Assembly (NCBI GenBank): GCA_016788885.1
Contig: JAEURX010000038.1
Location: 1-64,000 of the forward strand
Direction: 5' to 3'
Length of the DNA: 64,000 nt
Origin: Nitrospira sp.
Lineage (GTDB): Bacteria; Nitrospirota; Nitrospiria; Nitrospirales; Nitrospiraceae
A program made the position numbers and the translations under genes. Numbering within the stretch: the first letter of the stretch is position 1; each line of letters begins with the position of its first letter. The notes under the pieces were generated by a model, which did no database searches, had not been told where the DNA came from, and saw nothing but the letters and a program-made list of their open reading frames with translations. Shown piece after piece: positions 34,101-44,883 of the stretch.

Positions 34101-34856
34101 TCAGGCGACCCCTTCCCGCGATGCCTGGGCGGCACAGGCTCGAAACAGAGCGGTCAGTTGCTGCCCTGCGATCCGACTCTGCACCCGCAGACGATTGAGG
34201 CCGATCAGACTTGAGGGATGTGCCAGACAAGCGGCGACACCCTTCGCCCACCCAGATGGCCTGAGAAACAGATTGAAGTCAAGCGGAAGACTTTCATCAA
34301 CCAAATCCGACACGGTGCGCACGATGGTGAACGAGAGGCCCCGCTCAGCCGCCACCTGCCCGAGCGCCGCACTCTCCATGTCGAGCCCGATCCCTCCCAG
34401 CCGGTCGACAATCTTCCGCTTCTCTTCGGCGCAGCAGAGGACCCGTGGAACGGTGACAAATCCGCCGCGTTGCGCCTCCAGCCCCTTGGCCTGCACGGCC
34501 CGACACACCCACTCCAGCATCGATGGCTCACAGACGATCGGTTGACCTGTGGCCACACCATCGTCCCTGATCACTCCGGTTCCGATCAAGACATCCCCGA
34601 CGCCGGCCGGCTGCAAGGCGCAGGCAAACCCCGTTGACCAGATCGCATCCAACCGCTTCGCCGCGAGCACCGTGCCGGCCGTGGCCGTGGCTCGTTCCGG
34701 CCCGACCCCCATCGGTATCATCCACCACTCGGTCTGCGCCTGTCGCGCGACCTCGCACCGAAGGCCGCCGAGGACCTGTGCCTCGGTCGTCGTGAACGCC
34801 CGGCGCACCGCGCTCAACTCCCATCGGGTCGCCACGAAGACTCCGATTGCGGTCAC
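34101..34856 (-). CDS. hpnG: hopanoid-associated nucleosidase/phosphorylase HpnG
   Basis: HpnG removes adenine from adenosylhopane to give ribosylhopane or its phosphate. The protein (251 residues) has the purine nucleoside phosphorylase-like fold: MIPMGVGPERATATA, IWSTGFACALQPAGVGDVLIGTGVI and LGGIGLDMESAALGQVAAERGL, the last being the usual substrate-binding Met-Glu. GTG 34856 is preferred, with GGGAG 5 bases ahead, over GTG 34904. It lies between squalene-hopene cyclase and mlaE on one transcript. Its substrate would come from HpnH, encoded at 5293-6309. Confidence 0.85.
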   Translation of the reverse strand: MTAIGVFVATRWELSAVRRAFTTTEAQVLGGLRCEVARQAQTEWWMIPMGVGPERATATAGTVLAAKRLDAIWSTGFACALQPAGVGDVLIGTGVIRDDGVATGQPIVCEPSMLEWVCRAVQAKGLEAQRGGFVTVPRVLCCAEEKRKIVDRLGGIGLDMESAALGQVAAERGLSFTIVRTVSDLVDESLPLDFNLFLRPSGWAKGVAACLAHPSSLIGLNRLRVQSRIAGQQLTALFRACAAQASREGVA

Positions 34857-34910
34857 AACTGCTCCCGAGGGACGATGACAAGAAGAAGTGGATTCGATGA
34901 ACACCCACGG

Positions 34911-37142
34911 TCAGCGGGGCGACCGGAATTGTCCTGATTGATAGGCCAGTTGACGCAACTCATCGGCCCTCGTTGTGCCACGAGTCTTGAGGTTGCGGTA
35001 CATAGCCAGTGCCCAGAGGGGGAAGTATTGGCAATACCAATGGTAACGAAGATAGAACACGCGCGGGAAACCGGTGCCGGTATGGCGTACCTCCTCCCAT
35101 GACCCGTCCTTCCGCTGATTCCGAATGAGGTAATGGATCCCCCTGGCCAAACTGAAGGAGTCGGTGACGCCACCTGCCATGAGAGCCAGCAACGCCCAGG
35201 CGGTTTGTGATGGAGTACTCTCGCCACGCCCGCTTTCCTCGACATCCGCATACGACAGGCACGATTCGCCCCATCCGCCGTCAGGGTTCTGCTTCGACTC
35301 GACCCAATTGACCGCCCGCCGAATATATGGCGAGGACAGATCTTCGCCGATGGCGCGCAGGCCGGACAACACGGACCAAGTTCCATAAATATAGTTCACT
35401 CCCCAGCGGCCATACCAACTACCGTCCTGCTCCTGATCGTTTTTCACGAATGTGAGCGCCGACGCCACCGAGGGATGGGTCCAGTCGTAGCCCAAGGTCG
35501 CAAGCATTTCGAGACAGCGACCGGCCAGGTCGGCGGTGCTGGGATCCAGCAGCGCACGATGGTCGGCGAAGGGAATGTAGTTGAAGACGATCCGGTTGTT
35601 ATCGACGTCGTACGCGCCCCATCCCCCATCAGACCCCTGCATCGCAGTCACCCAGCGGCATCCACGGCGAATCGCCAACCGCTGCGGCTCTTCATCGGGC
35701 AAGCGCACCTTGGACAGGGCCATCAGGACGACCGCCGAGTCGTCGACGTCCGGAAACAGCTCGTTCTCGAATTGGAAATACCAGCCGCCCGGTTCTGCAC
35801 CAGGGGCGGAGATGATCCAGTCACCCACGGTGGTCGTTTGTTTCGACAACAGCCAGGTCGAGGCTTTTTGCAACGCCGGATGGTCTTGCGGCATTCCCGC
35901 TTCGATCAATGCATTGATGAGCAACGCGGTATCCCAGATCGGAGAATGGCAGGGCTGCAGGTGCATGGCATCCACACATTGCCCGTTGTCCATCACGGTA
36001 TCGTGAATTTCGAGTTCTTCGATCTCCCGCATCGCCTTCACCACCAGCGGGTCGTCATGCTTGTACCCGAGACAATGCAAGGCCATCACGGAATTGGCCA
36101 TGGCGGGATAAATGGCACCCAGGCCGCCGCTCCCCTTCATGTGATCCAGCATCCAGTCTGCGGCGAACTTCAGCGACTTCTGGCGGACCCACTCGACCGG
36201 CGACCGGTCGTAGACCTTGAGGAGCGCGTCGAGGTTGATGAAAAAGTTTCTGGCGGTAAACCAGGTCCGGTCCTTCTTGAAGGGCGGCACCGTGCTGTAG
36301 TCGATCTCTGCCGGAGGCTGTGTGTACAGTTCGTCGATGCCCTGCTCGGGCGGCACATGGCACTGCGGCCGTTTCGCGAAGATGATCAAGAGCGGGATGA
36401 GCACCGCGCGCGACCAATAGGAAATCGCGTAGATGCTGAAGTAAAACCGCTTCGGCAAGAGCATGATTTCCGGCGGCATGCTCGGCACGCCGCGCCAATC
36501 GTACTGACCGAACAGGGCAAGAGCAATTTTGGTGAAGACATTGGCCGCAACTACGCCACCCTTGTCCAGAATGCACGTTCTGGCTTGCATCATGAAGGGC
36601 TCATCCGCCGAGACGCCTGCGAGCTTCAAGGCGAAATAGGCCTTCACCGATGCACTGATCTCAGCCGGTCCGCCATGATAGATGGGCCACCCGCCGCACG
36701 GCAGCTGTGCAGACTTCAAGTAGCGAACGGCTTTGCGCTCGCGATCAGGATCCACACAGTCCATGAAGCGACGCAGCATCACGTATTCGGAAGTGAGCGT
36801 CGTATCCGCTTCCAGCTCAGCAACCCAGTAGCCTTCGCCCGCATGTTGCCTTGAGAGAAACCAGGCCTGACTTTTCCGGAGCGCTTCTTCCAGCGCTTCC
36901 AATTGACCAGTCGAATGTGACGGAGCCCGCTTGGCAGCGCTGTCGCCGACCGTCATATCGGGCTTATTGGAAACCAGTCGCAATACCGGGGCAGAAGCGA
37001 AATCACGCGCCGCCCTGATACGGCTTGGAACCGACACCAGCAGGCTATCAGACAGACGATTGAACAAGTTTTTCAGAAGTTGCATAGCGTGATGCCGTGA
37101 ATCAGAAAAGGACGGCGGGATCGATAGTCGAGACGGTTCCAT
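34911..37142 (-). CDS. shc: squalene-hopene cyclase
   Basis: The enzyme cyclises squalene to hopene. At 743 residues it is slightly longer than usual, with an N-terminal extension of about 75 residues. The catalytic motif is DVDDSA at 465-470 (DXDD proton donor). Several QW repeats are visible: QDGSWYGRWGVNYIYGTW, NPDGGWGESC and RKDGSWEE, with HAGEGYWVAEL near the N-terminus. Helices of a monotopic membrane domain lie at about 230-260. The start ATG 37142 agrees with the promoter at 37200-37228; ATG 37085 is an alternative. It opens the hopanoid/Mla gene run. Confidence 0.95.
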   Translation of the reverse strand: MEPSRLSIPPSFSDSRHHAMQLLKNLFNRLSDSLLVSVPSRIRAARDFASAPVLRLVSNKPDMTVGDSAAKRAPSHSTGQLEALEEALRKSQAWFLSRQHAGEGYWVAELEADTTLTSEYVMLRRFMDCVDPDRERKAVRYLKSAQLPCGGWPIYHGGPAEISASVKAYFALKLAGVSADEPFMMQARTCILDKGGVVAANVFTKIALALFGQYDWRGVPSMPPEIMLLPKRFYFSIYAISYWSRAVLIPLLIIFAKRPQCHVPPEQGIDELYTQPPAEIDYSTVPPFKKDRTWFTARNFFINLDALLKVYDRSPVEWVRQKSLKFAADWMLDHMKGSGGLGAIYPAMANSVMALHCLGYKHDDPLVVKAMREIEELEIHDTVMDNGQCVDAMHLQPCHSPIWDTALLINALIEAGMPQDHPALQKASTWLLSKQTTTVGDWIISAPGAEPGGWYFQFENELFPDVDDSAVVLMALSKVRLPDEEPQRLAIRRGCRWVTAMQGSDGGWGAYDVDNNRIVFNYIPFADHRALLDPSTADLAGRCLEMLATLGYDWTHPSVASALTFVKNDQEQDGSWYGRWGVNYIYGTWSVLSGLRAIGEDLSSPYIRRAVNWVESKQNPDGGWGESCLSYADVEESGRGESTPSQTAWALLALMAGGVTDSFSLARGIHYLIRNQRKDGSWEEVRHTGTGFPRVFYLRYHWYCQYFPLWALAMYRNLKTRGTTRADELRQLAYQSGQFRSPR

Positions 37143-37199
37143 CGATCAGGCTGAGATCACATGAAACCGCATAATACCAGCTGTAACCATTAGCAGGAC

Positions 37200-37228
37200 T
37201 GTATAACAAACTGTTTTCAGCCAGTCAA
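37200..37228 (-). promoter_or_regulatory. promoter of the shc-hpnG-mla gene run
   Basis: On the minus strand TTGACT (37228-37223) is separated by exactly 17 bases from TATACA (37205-37200). Transcription would begin near 37193, about 50 bases before the shc ATG. Confidence 0.65.
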
Positions 37229-37307
37229 GGGAAGTGCCTACGAAAACGGGCACCTATGGGGTCAGACGCCGATGTTGGCAGCCCCACCGATCCACTCGAC
37301 TGCGCGG

Positions 37308-40300
37308 CTACGCCGGCTGAAGATCACCAAGCTTGACCGAGATCAAGGTTGAGACACCGGGCTCTTCCATCGTCACACCGAACAGCGAATCCGCCATCGC
37401 CATCGTTCGCTTGTTGTGTGTGATGACCAGAAACTGCGCGGTCGCCGACAGGCTGCGCAGCACGGCCGTAAATCGTCCGATGTTCTCTTCGTCCAAGGGC
37501 GCGTCGATTTCGTCCAGGATGCAAAACGGAGTCGGACGGATGAGGAAGCTGGCAATCAGCAGCGCCATCGCCGTCAGCGTTTTTTCTCCGCCGGACAACA
37601 TGGTGATGCTCTTCAACCGTTTCCCCGGCGGTTGCGCCACAATTTCTACACCCGGCTCACGAGCCCCGTTGTCCTCCACCCCTTCTTCCAGCGGCTCTTC
37701 GACTAATTGCAACTCCGCGCGCCCGCCCGGGAAGAACTGCGCAAAGACGTCTCGGAATTTTTGCTGCAGCTCGTTGAAGGTCTCGACGAACATGTCCTTG
37801 GTCGTCCGATTGATGCGCTGAATGATTTCCTTCAACGAAGCAATGGAGGTCGACAAATCCTGTTCTTGGGTCGTGAGGAATTGGTACCGCTCTTCCAATT
37901 CACGATGCTCGTCGATCGCCGCCAGATTGATCGCGCCCATCCGATCCAAGCGTTCCCGAATCTTCTGAATCTGTTCCCGTAACTGAGGGGTTTCCAGCAG
38001 AGAAACCGGCGCGGCCGGCACTTCCCCTTCAGATGCCGCCTGCCCTTCCACCGGTATCAGCAGGGTGGCTGGGTCGATTTGATACGTACCGGCCAACGTG
38101 CTTTCAATCGTCGACAGGTGCGCCTTCACCTCTGCCTTGCGTATTTCCGCAGTCATACGGCGTTCGTGCAAGGCCGACAACTCTTGTCGGACCGAGGTCA
38201 GCGCTTCCTCCACCGCATGCAAGCCACTCATCTCCTGAGCCTGCTGCTCCTGCGCAGCAACCAGTTCTGCTTTGATCCCGTCCACTTCGGCGCCCAACTC
38301 GCGACAGAGCGCTTCCTGCCTGGTCTGCTCTTCACGACTGTTCTCCGTCGCCTCCGCCAGCCCGGCCAATTGCTCTTCCAGATCGGTCACGCGGCGCTGT
38401 GCGGCATCGAGTCGTTGCGTGAACCGTGCGACATCGTTGGTGGCGCGCTCTCGTTGCCCGCGCATGCTTTCCACTGAGAGCCGAACCTCCGTCAATCGCT
38501 GCTGGATCGCCAGGCTTTGACCTTCGATCACCACCAACCTTTCCCGCACCTGCAGCAAACCGGTTTCCTGGCCGGCCTTTTCGGCAGCCCACTGGCCCAA
38601 TTGCGACTGGTTCGACAGGAATTCCTCTTGAAGCCGCGCCTGCTCGGCTACCCCCCGTTGCAGCTCGTCGGCCAATACTTCCATGCGCCGATCCAGTTCG
38701 CCGCGCTGACGCTCCACACCCGCGTCGTCTTTCTGGAGCGACAACTCCAACATTTCCGCTTCCCGAATGGCCCGCCCCAAGCGCTGCTCATCTTCGCGCC
38801 CCAGGCCCAATGCTGCGGCAGCCTCTTCACGGGCAACCCGGGCGAGCTCCAGCGCCTGCGCCGCTTCGGTTCGTCTCGCCTCAAGCCCCATGACCTCGCG
38901 TCGTCGCTGGAGCAACCCGGCACCCGCGCTGCTGCCGCCGCCGGTCATCACTCCCGCCGCATCGAGCGTCTCGCCGGACAGCGCAACATAGGTGGGCCCG
39001 GCAGGAGCCGGCCACTGGTGCAGATTCCACAGCTCCAGCGCCACCGCGACGGACTCCACGATCACGATGCCGTCAAACAGATAACTCAGGGTGGATGAGG
39101 CGGAGCCTTGCGCGCGAATCAGATCCACGGCCCGGCCGACCACACCCGGCTGCCCGTTCAGCGTCGGCCACCAGGCTGCCGAGGGATCTCCGGCCGCCGG
39201 CTCATGCGCCCATCGAATCTGCTGCGGGATAAAGGCCCCGCGACCAAGTTCTTTGCCTTTCAGGAATTCCACGGCACGACTCGCGGCGACGGGCTCATCC
39301 ACCAACCAGCCCCGAACCCGCTCTCCGAGAATCGTCTCGACCGCGCGATCTAAACCAGGCGGAATCACCAACCACTCGGCCAACGCCTCCCGCACGCCGT
39401 CGATGGTCTTCAGCGCCGTACCTTCCTCTTCTCCTTGCCGGCCATATCCCATCTCTTCCCGCACGACGCCTTGGAGGGCGCCGAGACGCGACTCCACTCC
39501 GGCCACATCTTCGGACAGCCGCACGATATCGCGATCCAATCCGGAGATTTGTCCTCCCAACCCCTCGATGCGTTCGATGGCCGCCTGGCGCTCCGCCATG
39601 AGGCCCTCGATTCGCTGCGCGGCCTCTTCCCGCTGCGCCGCGAGCAATTCGCGTTGTTCGTCGAGTCCGGCCACCTGGGCCACCAGTTGTTCCCGTTCGC
39701 GCGAGACACGTTCGGCTCGAGCGGCGGTTTCCTGCTGACGGGCCGTCACCTGCGTGAGACTCTGCTCGGTGTTGGCCACAAGAACGGCCAGGTTCAGGAC
39801 ATCTTTTCGCGCACGCTCCTCTTCGGCCACGGCTGCGGCACGATGGCCGGCCAAGGCCTTGGCCTCGCCGTCGGCCTGCTGGAACTGCGCCTCCTGCGCG
39901 ACGATGTCCCCTTCCAGTTGCAGAAGCGTCGCCCGCAGTTCTTCAATTTCCGCCTGCGCCTGCTCCTGATCTGCCGCTAAACGCTGCATTTCCTGCGCAG
40001 CCTGAACCCGTTGCCGCTCGAAGAGCTCCGTCCGGTTGCGCTCGACCTCCGCGGCCGTCAAGGCCTGTGACTGGCGCTGTTCGGTGCCGGCGAGAGTATC
40101 CCGCACGCGTGCGATGGCTTCCGCCGCATCGTTCATCCGAAGCCGGATGGCCTCCTGCTCCGAATCCAGACGGGCCTGCTCCGCCACCTGCTCCGCCTCC
40201 AGCGTTTCCACTTCGCGGGCTTCGTGATCTACGGCCTCCAAATCGGCGTGCATGGTGCGATAGTCACGGGACAGCAGTTCGATCTCCAGCCCCTTGGCTT

Positions 40301-40988
40301 CCTGCTGTAACGTCTGATAGGTCCGAGCCTGGCGAGCCTGACGCTCCAACGAGTTCAGCTGCTTCTTCACTTCCGCCACAATATCGCGAACTCGCAGAAG
40401 ATTCTGTTGCGTCGATTCCAATTTACGGAGCGCTTCGGCTTTTTGCTTTTTGTATCGCACGATGCCGGCTGTTTCTTCGATCAACTCCCGCCGGTCCTGC
40501 GGCGAGGCCTGCAGAATCTGTTCGATCCGTCCTTGCTCGATGACCGTATGCCCCTTGGACCCGGCCCTGGTTTCGATCAACACATTGCGAATGTCCTTCA
40601 ACCGGCACGGCGTTTTGTTGATGAGATATTCACTGTCACCGTTTCGATAGAGACGTCGCGTAATCATGAGTTCCTGGTATTCACTCAACTCACTCGGCAG
40701 ACCGGATATCGCATCCAGGCGCAACTCGCCGAGACCGCCGATCACCAACGATACCTCCACCAACCCCAACGGCTTGCGCAGTTCCGTGCCGTTGAAGATG
40801 ACGTCTTCCATCTTCTCGCTCCGGAGCGTTTTGGTGCTTTGTTCACCCAAGACCCAGAGGATGGAATCCACGACGTTGCTCTTGCCGCTCCCGTTCGGGC
40901 CCACGATGGCCGTGATGCCTTTCGGAAATTGGATTTTCGCCTCCGCGAATGACTTGAAGCCGAGCATTTCCAAGGTCTTCAGATACAC
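37308..40988 (-). CDS. smc: chromosome segregation ATPase SMC
   Basis: SMC organises and compacts the chromosome together with ScpA/ScpB. The 1226-residue protein has the usual order: N-terminal ATPase half with Walker [13 protein letters not shown], two long coiled-coil arms (about 165-500 and 680-1030, rich in Glu/Gln/Ala/Arg), a hinge at about 510-660 with [16 protein letters not shown], and a C-terminal half with signature [15 protein letters not shown] and Walker [17 protein letters not shown] selected GTG 40988 ([14 protein letters not shown]) with GGAGG 6 bases ahead, rather than TTG 41006. It lies downstream of ispH on the same strand, 190 bases after it. Confidence 0.97.
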   Translation of the reverse strand: MYLKTLEMLGFKSFAEAKIQFPKGITAIVGPNGSGKSNVVDSILWVLGEQSTKTLRSEKMEDVIFNGTELRKPLGLVEVSLVIGGLGELRLDAISGLPSELSEYQELMITRRLYRNGDSEYLINKTPCRLKDIRNVLIETRAGSKGHTVIEQGRIEQILQASPQDRRELIEETAGIVRYKKQKAEALRKLESTQQNLLRVRDIVAEVKKQLNSLERQARQARTYQTLQQEAKGLEIELLSRDYRTMHADLEAVDHEAREVETLEAEQVAEQARLDSEQEAIRLRMNDAAEAIARVRDTLAGTEQRQSQALTAAEVERNRTELFERQRVQAAQEMQRLAADQEQAQAEIEELRATLLQLEGDIVAQEAQFQQADGEAKALAGHRAAAVAEEERARKDVLNLAVLVANTEQSLTQVTARQQETAARAERVSREREQLVAQVAGLDEQRELLAAQREEAAQRIEGLMAERQAAIERIEGLGGQISGLDRDIVRLSEDVAGVESRLGALQGVVREEMGYGRQGEEEGTALKTIDGVREALAEWLVIPPGLDRAVETILGERVRGWLVDEPVAASRAVEFLKGKELGRGAFIPQQIRWAHEPAAGDPSAAWWPTLNGQPGVVGRAVDLIRAQGSASSTLSYLFDGIVIVESVAVALELWNLHQWPAPAGPTYVALSGETLDAAGVMTGGGSSAGAGLLQRRREVMGLEARRTEAAQALELARVAREEAAAALGLGREDEQRLGRAIREAEMLELSLQKDDAGVERQRGELDRRMEVLADELQRGVAEQARLQEEFLSNQSQLGQWAAEKAGQETGLLQVRERLVVIEGQSLAIQQRLTEVRLSVESMRGQRERATNDVARFTQRLDAAQRRVTDLEEQLAGLAEATENSREEQTRQEALCRELGAEVDGIKAELVAAQEQQAQEMSGLHAVEEALTSVRQELSALHERRMTAEIRKAEVKAHLSTIESTLAGTYQIDPATLLIPVEGQAASEGEVPAAPVSLLETPQLREQIQKIRERLDRMGAINLAAIDEHRELEERYQFLTTQEQDLSTSIASLKEIIQRINRTTKDMFVETFNELQQKFRDVFAQFFPGGRAELQLVEEPLEEGVEDNGAREPGVEIVAQPPGKRLKSITMLSGGEKTLTAMALLIASFLIRPTPFCILDEIDAPLDEENIGRFTAVLRSLSATAQFLVITHNKRTMAMADSLFGVTMEEPGVSTLISVKLGDLQPA

Positions 40989-41100
40989 CGGCGACCTCCA
41001 GAGCAAGAAGGTTGAGATGGGATACAGTGTGAGGAATAAACGCGAAAACCTTCTATCACAGCGATGGAATCAATGCAAAGAAAAAGCCCCTGATATGGGG

Positions 41101-41139
41101 GAATAAAGAAGCCACTCCCCCAACATATGGAAGAGTGGC
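41101..41139 (-). terminator. probable intrinsic terminator after ispH
   Basis: GCCACTC (41139-41133 on the minus strand) pairs with GAGTGGC (41117-41111), followed by TTCTTTATTC. It lies 40 bases beyond the ispH stop and before smc. Confidence 0.55.
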
Positions 41140-41178
41140 CGGTTTCGCGTGTAGGAAAATCGGATGGCGAACGGCCGA

Positions 41179-42141
41179 CTAGTTCACCGACGCCGGTTTG
41201 CGCGAGGCAGACTCGATCGTGACCAACTCCTTAGGCAGGAGGAATTCCACATCCTCTTCGATGACGGTTAATTCCTCGACCTCCTCGGAAGACCCCAGGC
41301 GCTTCAGATAGGCCACCACTTCCGTGACCAGCACTTCCGGAGCGGAAGCGCCGGCCGACAAACCGACACTCTTCGCATCTTTCAACCACTCGGGATTGAT
41401 GTCCGACGCGGCGTCGATGAGATAGGAGGGAATGCCGCAGTGCTCGCCCAACTCGCGCAGACGGTTGGAGTTCGAACTGTTCGGCGACCCGATGACGAGA
41501 ATCACGTCGACCAGCTTCGACAAGGACTTGACCGCATTCTGACGATTTTGCGTGGCGTAACAGATGTCTTCCTGATGCGGCCCCTTGATGTTGGGGAACC
41601 GATGATGCAACGCCTCGACGATATCGCGGCATTCATCCACACTCAGGGTGGTCTGGGTCACGTAGGACAGGTTCTGCGTCTTTTCCACCTGCAGCGTTTC
41701 AACATCCTGCACTGAAGAAACCAGGTGGAATTTATCCGGAATCTGACCTAGGGTTCCAATGACTTCCGGGTGGCCGGCATGGCCGATCAGAATCAGTTCA
41801 TACCCTTGCGTGTAGTCGCGATTGACTTCGTTATGGACCTTGATCACCAACGGGCAGGTGGCATCAATGACATGCAGGCGGCGGCTCTGCGCCTCTTCCC
41901 ACACCGACTTTGCCACCCCGTGGGCGCTGAAAATCACGACCGATCCTTCGGGGACCTCGTTCAACTCCTCCACAAACACGGCGCCCTTCTGCCGGAGCGA
42001 GTTCACCACGTGGCGGCTGTGCACGATCTCGTGCCGCACATAAATCGGCGCGCCGTACTTTTTCAGCGACAGATCGACAATGTCGATCGCGCGGTCGACA
42101 CCCGCACAAAATCCGCGAGGATTGGCCAAATATATCTTCAT
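41179..42141 (-). CDS. ispH: 4-hydroxy-3-methylbut-2-enyl diphosphate reductase IspH (LytB)
   Basis: IspH is the last MEP-pathway enzyme and makes IPP and DMAPP from HMBPP with an iron-sulfur cluster. The three ligand cysteines are C12 ([10 protein letters not shown]), C96 ([11 protein letters not shown]) and C194 ([10 protein letters not shown]). Catalytic E in the family corresponds to the TQTTLSVDE region. The 320-residue form starting at ATG 42141 is the standard family start, with AAGGGG 9 bases upstream; the longer GTG start at 42165 is unlikely. With dxs and ispG nearby, three MEP genes lie within 16.5 kb. Confidence 0.96.
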   Translation of the reverse strand: MKIYLANPRGFCAGVDRAIDIVDLSLKKYGAPIYVRHEIVHSRHVVNSLRQKGAVFVEELNEVPEGSVVIFSAHGVAKSVWEEAQSRRLHVIDATCPLVIKVHNEVNRDYTQGYELILIGHAGHPEVIGTLGQIPDKFHLVSSVQDVETLQVEKTQNLSYVTQTTLSVDECRDIVEALHHRFPNIKGPHQEDICYATQNRQNAVKSLSKLVDVILVIGSPNSSNSNRLRELGEHCGIPSYLIDAASDINPEWLKDAKSVGLSAGASAPEVLVTEVVAYLKRLGSSEEVEELTVIEEDVEFLLPKELVTIESASRKPASVN

Positions 42142-42313
42142 ATGCTGCATCCCCTTCACACTCACGATGGCGCGCTCGGCACTCTAGCACAACGGGCGGC
42201 ACACAACTGAAGTCACCTTACGTCAGACCCGCCCCTGTCGTCAACCAACAGGCCCTCCCAGCGCGCGGAAGATCCTGTTGAGGCGACCGCAGGATTGTGG
42301 GAGAATCCCGCGC

Positions 42314-43030
42314 ATGCCTTCCCCCACCACAACGCACAGAAAAATTCTGATCGTCGAAGACGAAAAAGACATTCTCCAGCTCGTTAAACTGTACTTGGAG
42401 AAAGACGGTTTCCGGACGGTTTCCGCCATGACCGGGACGGAGGGGCTGCGCCAGGTGAAAGCCGAACATCCCGACTTGGTCATTCTAGATCTCATGCTCC
42501 CCGAGCTGGACGGACTGGAAGTGTGCAAACGAATCCGCCTGAATCAGGAAACGGCACTCCTGCCCATCCTCATGCTGACGGCCAAGGCGGAGGAGTCCGA
42601 CACGGTGATCGGCCTGGAGTTGGGGGCCGACGACTATGTCACCAAACCGTTCAGCCCCAAGGCATTGGTGGCGCGGGTGAAAGCCCTGCTCCGGCGCCTG
42701 GACCGCCATGCGAATAGCCCTCAGACGCAATACCAATACGGGCCGCTCACGGTGGATCTTTCCCGACACGAAGTCCGACTGAAGGGCGCAGAAGTCGCCC
42801 TCACGGCGAAAGAGTTCGGCTTGCTGGAGCACCTGTTGCGGAATGTGGGACGGGTATTGACCCGCGACGTGCTGCTCAGCGCCGTCTGGGGGTACGACTA
42901 TTACGGAACGACCCGCACGGTGGACGTGCACGTACGGCGGCTGAAACAGAAACTTCCGATCCTGGACGACGCCATCGTGTCGATCAAATCACTCGGCTAT
43001 AAATTACGCGAGGCCAACCAGCCTGCATGA
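42314..43030 (+). CDS. PhoB-like OmpR-family response regulator
   Basis: The 238-residue regulator has a receiver domain (KILIVEDEKDILQLVKLYLE, phosphoacceptor D59 in VILDLMLPELDGLEV, switch T in LMLTAKAEE and K in VTKPFSP) and a C-terminal winged-helix DNA-binding domain (RHEVRLKGAEVALTAKEFGLLEHLL, TRTVDVHVRRLKQKL). ATG 42314 has GGGAG upstream. Its stop overlaps the start of the sensor kinase gene by 4 bases (ATGA), so the two form a pair. The neighbouring phosphate transporter genes suggest PhoB function. Confidence 0.9.
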   Translation: MPSPTTTHRKILIVEDEKDILQLVKLYLEKDGFRTVSAMTGTEGLRQVKAEHPDLVILDLMLPELDGLEVCKRIRLNQETALLPILMLTAKAEESDTVIGLELGADDYVTKPFSPKALVARVKALLRRLDRHANSPQTQYQYGPLTVDLSRHEVRLKGAEVALTAKEFGLLEHLLRNVGRVLTRDVLLSAVWGYDYYGTTRTVDVHVRRLKQKLPILDDAIVSIKSLGYKLREANQPA

Positions 43031-44883
43031 ACCTTGGCATTCGGTGGAAAGTCGCCCTGGGCACCCTCGCCGCCGTTCTCGTCGGCCTCGTGGTCGCGGG
43101 ATGGCTGGTCATCCGCTCCGTCGAACAGACCGAACTCGGGCGCATGGCCGAAATGCTGGAGACGCGAAGCGGCTTGGCCGCGATGACACTCCGGCCGCTG
43201 TTCGATCAGTCCGGCCCAACCGTGCCGTCCCCTCAGCTCCATGCCACCATCCGTGAATTGAGCCAACAGGCCCATCTCCGCATTTCAATCATTCGACAGG
43301 ATGGCGCCGTGTTGTCCGATAGCGCCGTTCCCGCCGAGGGCCTGGCTCACGTCGACAATCACCTCTCCCGCCCTGAAGTGGCGCAGGCACTAGCCTCCGG
43401 GCGCGGCATGGATATCAGGGCCAGCCAGACGACCGGCGAGCGCACCTATTACGTGGCCCGCCTGCTGACCGACCTCACGCAACGACAGCCCGGCACTCCG
43501 GTGATCCGACTCGGCCTGCCGTTGACCTCAATCGACGAGCGTGTGCGACATATCCAGCAGGACTTGGTGGCGGCCTTCGGCGCGGCCTTTCTTCTGGCCA
43601 TGATGCTCAGCCTCTGGGTCTCCCGAAACCTCACCAAACCTCTCTCGGAAATGGCCGCGGCCGCCCGGCAACTAGCGGAGGGAGCCCCCGGAATCCGCCT
43701 GGTGGTCGCCTCGACCGATGAGGTGGGCTTGTTGGCCCACACCCTGAACCAGATGACCGACCAGTTGGAGACAAAGATCAAGGAAGTCTCCGACGATCGC
43801 GCGCAACTGCTGGCCATGCTCATCGCCATGGTCGAAGGCGTCATGGTGCTGGACTATCGGGGGACCGTCGTCCAGGTGAATCCAGCACTGGAGCGCATGT
43901 TCGCGCTGGAATTGACGGAGTCACGCGGCCGTCACTATGCCGAAGTGATTCGTCACGAGGGGCTGACCGCACTCGTGTCCGCCGTGCTTGAAACCCGCTC
44001 CGGGCAGGGAGGGGAAATTACCCTGTCCCCCAGCAGCCGCTGCCTGCGCGTGGAGGCCTCGATCGCAGGCGGCAATCGCGAGCAGGAAGCCTGTGCGGTC
44101 TTCGTGTTTCACGACATCACGGAATTGCGTCGGCTGGAAAAAATCCGCAAAGACTTCGTCGCCAACGTGTCGCACGAGCTCCGTACGCCACTGACCTCGA
44201 TCAAGGGCTATGTGGAAGCGCTACTGGACGGTGGCAAGGATGACCCCGGCACGGCGACGGCCTTCCTCGAAATTATTATGCGGCAAAGCAATCGCCTCAA
44301 TCTGATTCTGGATGACCTGCTGCAGTTGTCACAGATCGAGTCAGGACAGGTCTTGTTCCGCCGGGAGCCCGTTGAACTGCGCGCCCTGCTGGAACGCACA
44401 GTGGCAGTGATCAAACCGCTGGCCGACAAAAAGCAGCACACCATCGAACTGACACTGCCCGACGACTATATGGTGGTGGAGGGCGACGAGGAGCGCCTGG
44501 TGCAGGTGTTCATCAATTTGTTGGAAAACGCCGTGAAGTACACCCCGGATCACGGCCGGATTTCGATGACCCTACGCCGAGCCCAAGGCCGGTCAAGCCC
44601 GTCACGTGCCATGATCGAGGTCGTTGTGGCCGATTCAGGAATTGGCATTCCCGAGGCGGATCGCCCACGGGTATTCGAGCGATTTTACCGGGTCGACAAG
44701 GCCCGCTCTCGCGAACTCGGGGGAACCGGCTTGGGACTGGCGATTGTCAAACACATTGTGGAGGCCCATAGCGGGCTGGTGTGGGTAGAAGGCAACCTCC
44801 CCAGAGGCAGCCGGTTTGTCGTGCACCTCCCCGTGGCCGAGGAGCTGCCTATGCCAGCTTCGACAGGAGCAGATAACAAATAG
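43027..44883 (+). CDS. PhoR-like sensor histidine kinase
   Basis: The 618-residue membrane kinase has TM1 at about 8-28, a periplasmic sensor region of about 140 residues, TM2 at about 178-198, a HAMP domain (LTKPLSEMAAAARQLAEG), a PAS domain at about 260-370 (LIAMVEGVMVLDYRGTVVQVNPALERMF), HisKA with phosphoacceptor H383 (NVSHELRTPLTSIKGY), and HATPase with NLLENAVKYTPD, DSGIGIPEADRPRVFERFYR and GTGLGLAIVKHIV. A phosphate-sensing role is inferred from the PhoB-like partner and from the convergent PiT transporter. Its last 35 bases overlap the 3' end of the transporter gene on the other strand. Confidence 0.9.
   Translation: MNLGIRWKVALGTLAAVLVGLVVAGWLVIRSVEQTELGRMAEMLETRSGLAAMTLRPLFDQSGPTVPSPQLHATIRELSQQAHLRISIIRQDGAVLSDSAVPAEGLAHVDNHLSRPEVAQALASGRGMDIRASQTTGERTYYVARLLTDLTQRQPGTPVIRLGLPLTSIDERVRHIQQDLVAAFGAAFLLAMMLSLWVSRNLTKPLSEMAAAARQLAEGAPGIRLVVASTDEVGLLAHTLNQMTDQLETKIKEVSDDRAQLLAMLIAMVEGVMVLDYRGTVVQVNPALERMFALELTESRGRHYAEVIRHEGLTALVSAVLETRSGQGGEITLSPSSRCLRVEASIAGGNREQEACAVFVFHDITELRRLEKIRKDFVANVSHELRTPLTSIKGYVEALLDGGKDDPGTATAFLEIIMRQSNRLNLILDDLLQLSQIESGQVLFRREPVELRALLERTVAVIKPLADKKQHTIELTLPDDYMVVEGDEERLVQVFINLLENAVKYTPDHGRISMTLRRAQGRSSPSRAMIEVVVADSGIGIPEADRPRVFERFYRVDKARSRELGGTGLGLAIVKHIVEAHSGLVWVEGNLPRGSRFVVHLPVAEELPMPASTGADNK

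Noticed and set aside
35475-36854. 459-codon open frame on the plus strand
   Set aside because: It is antisense to squalene-hopene cyclase. The sequence is rich in His, Arg and Gln with no domain, as typical of shadow frames.
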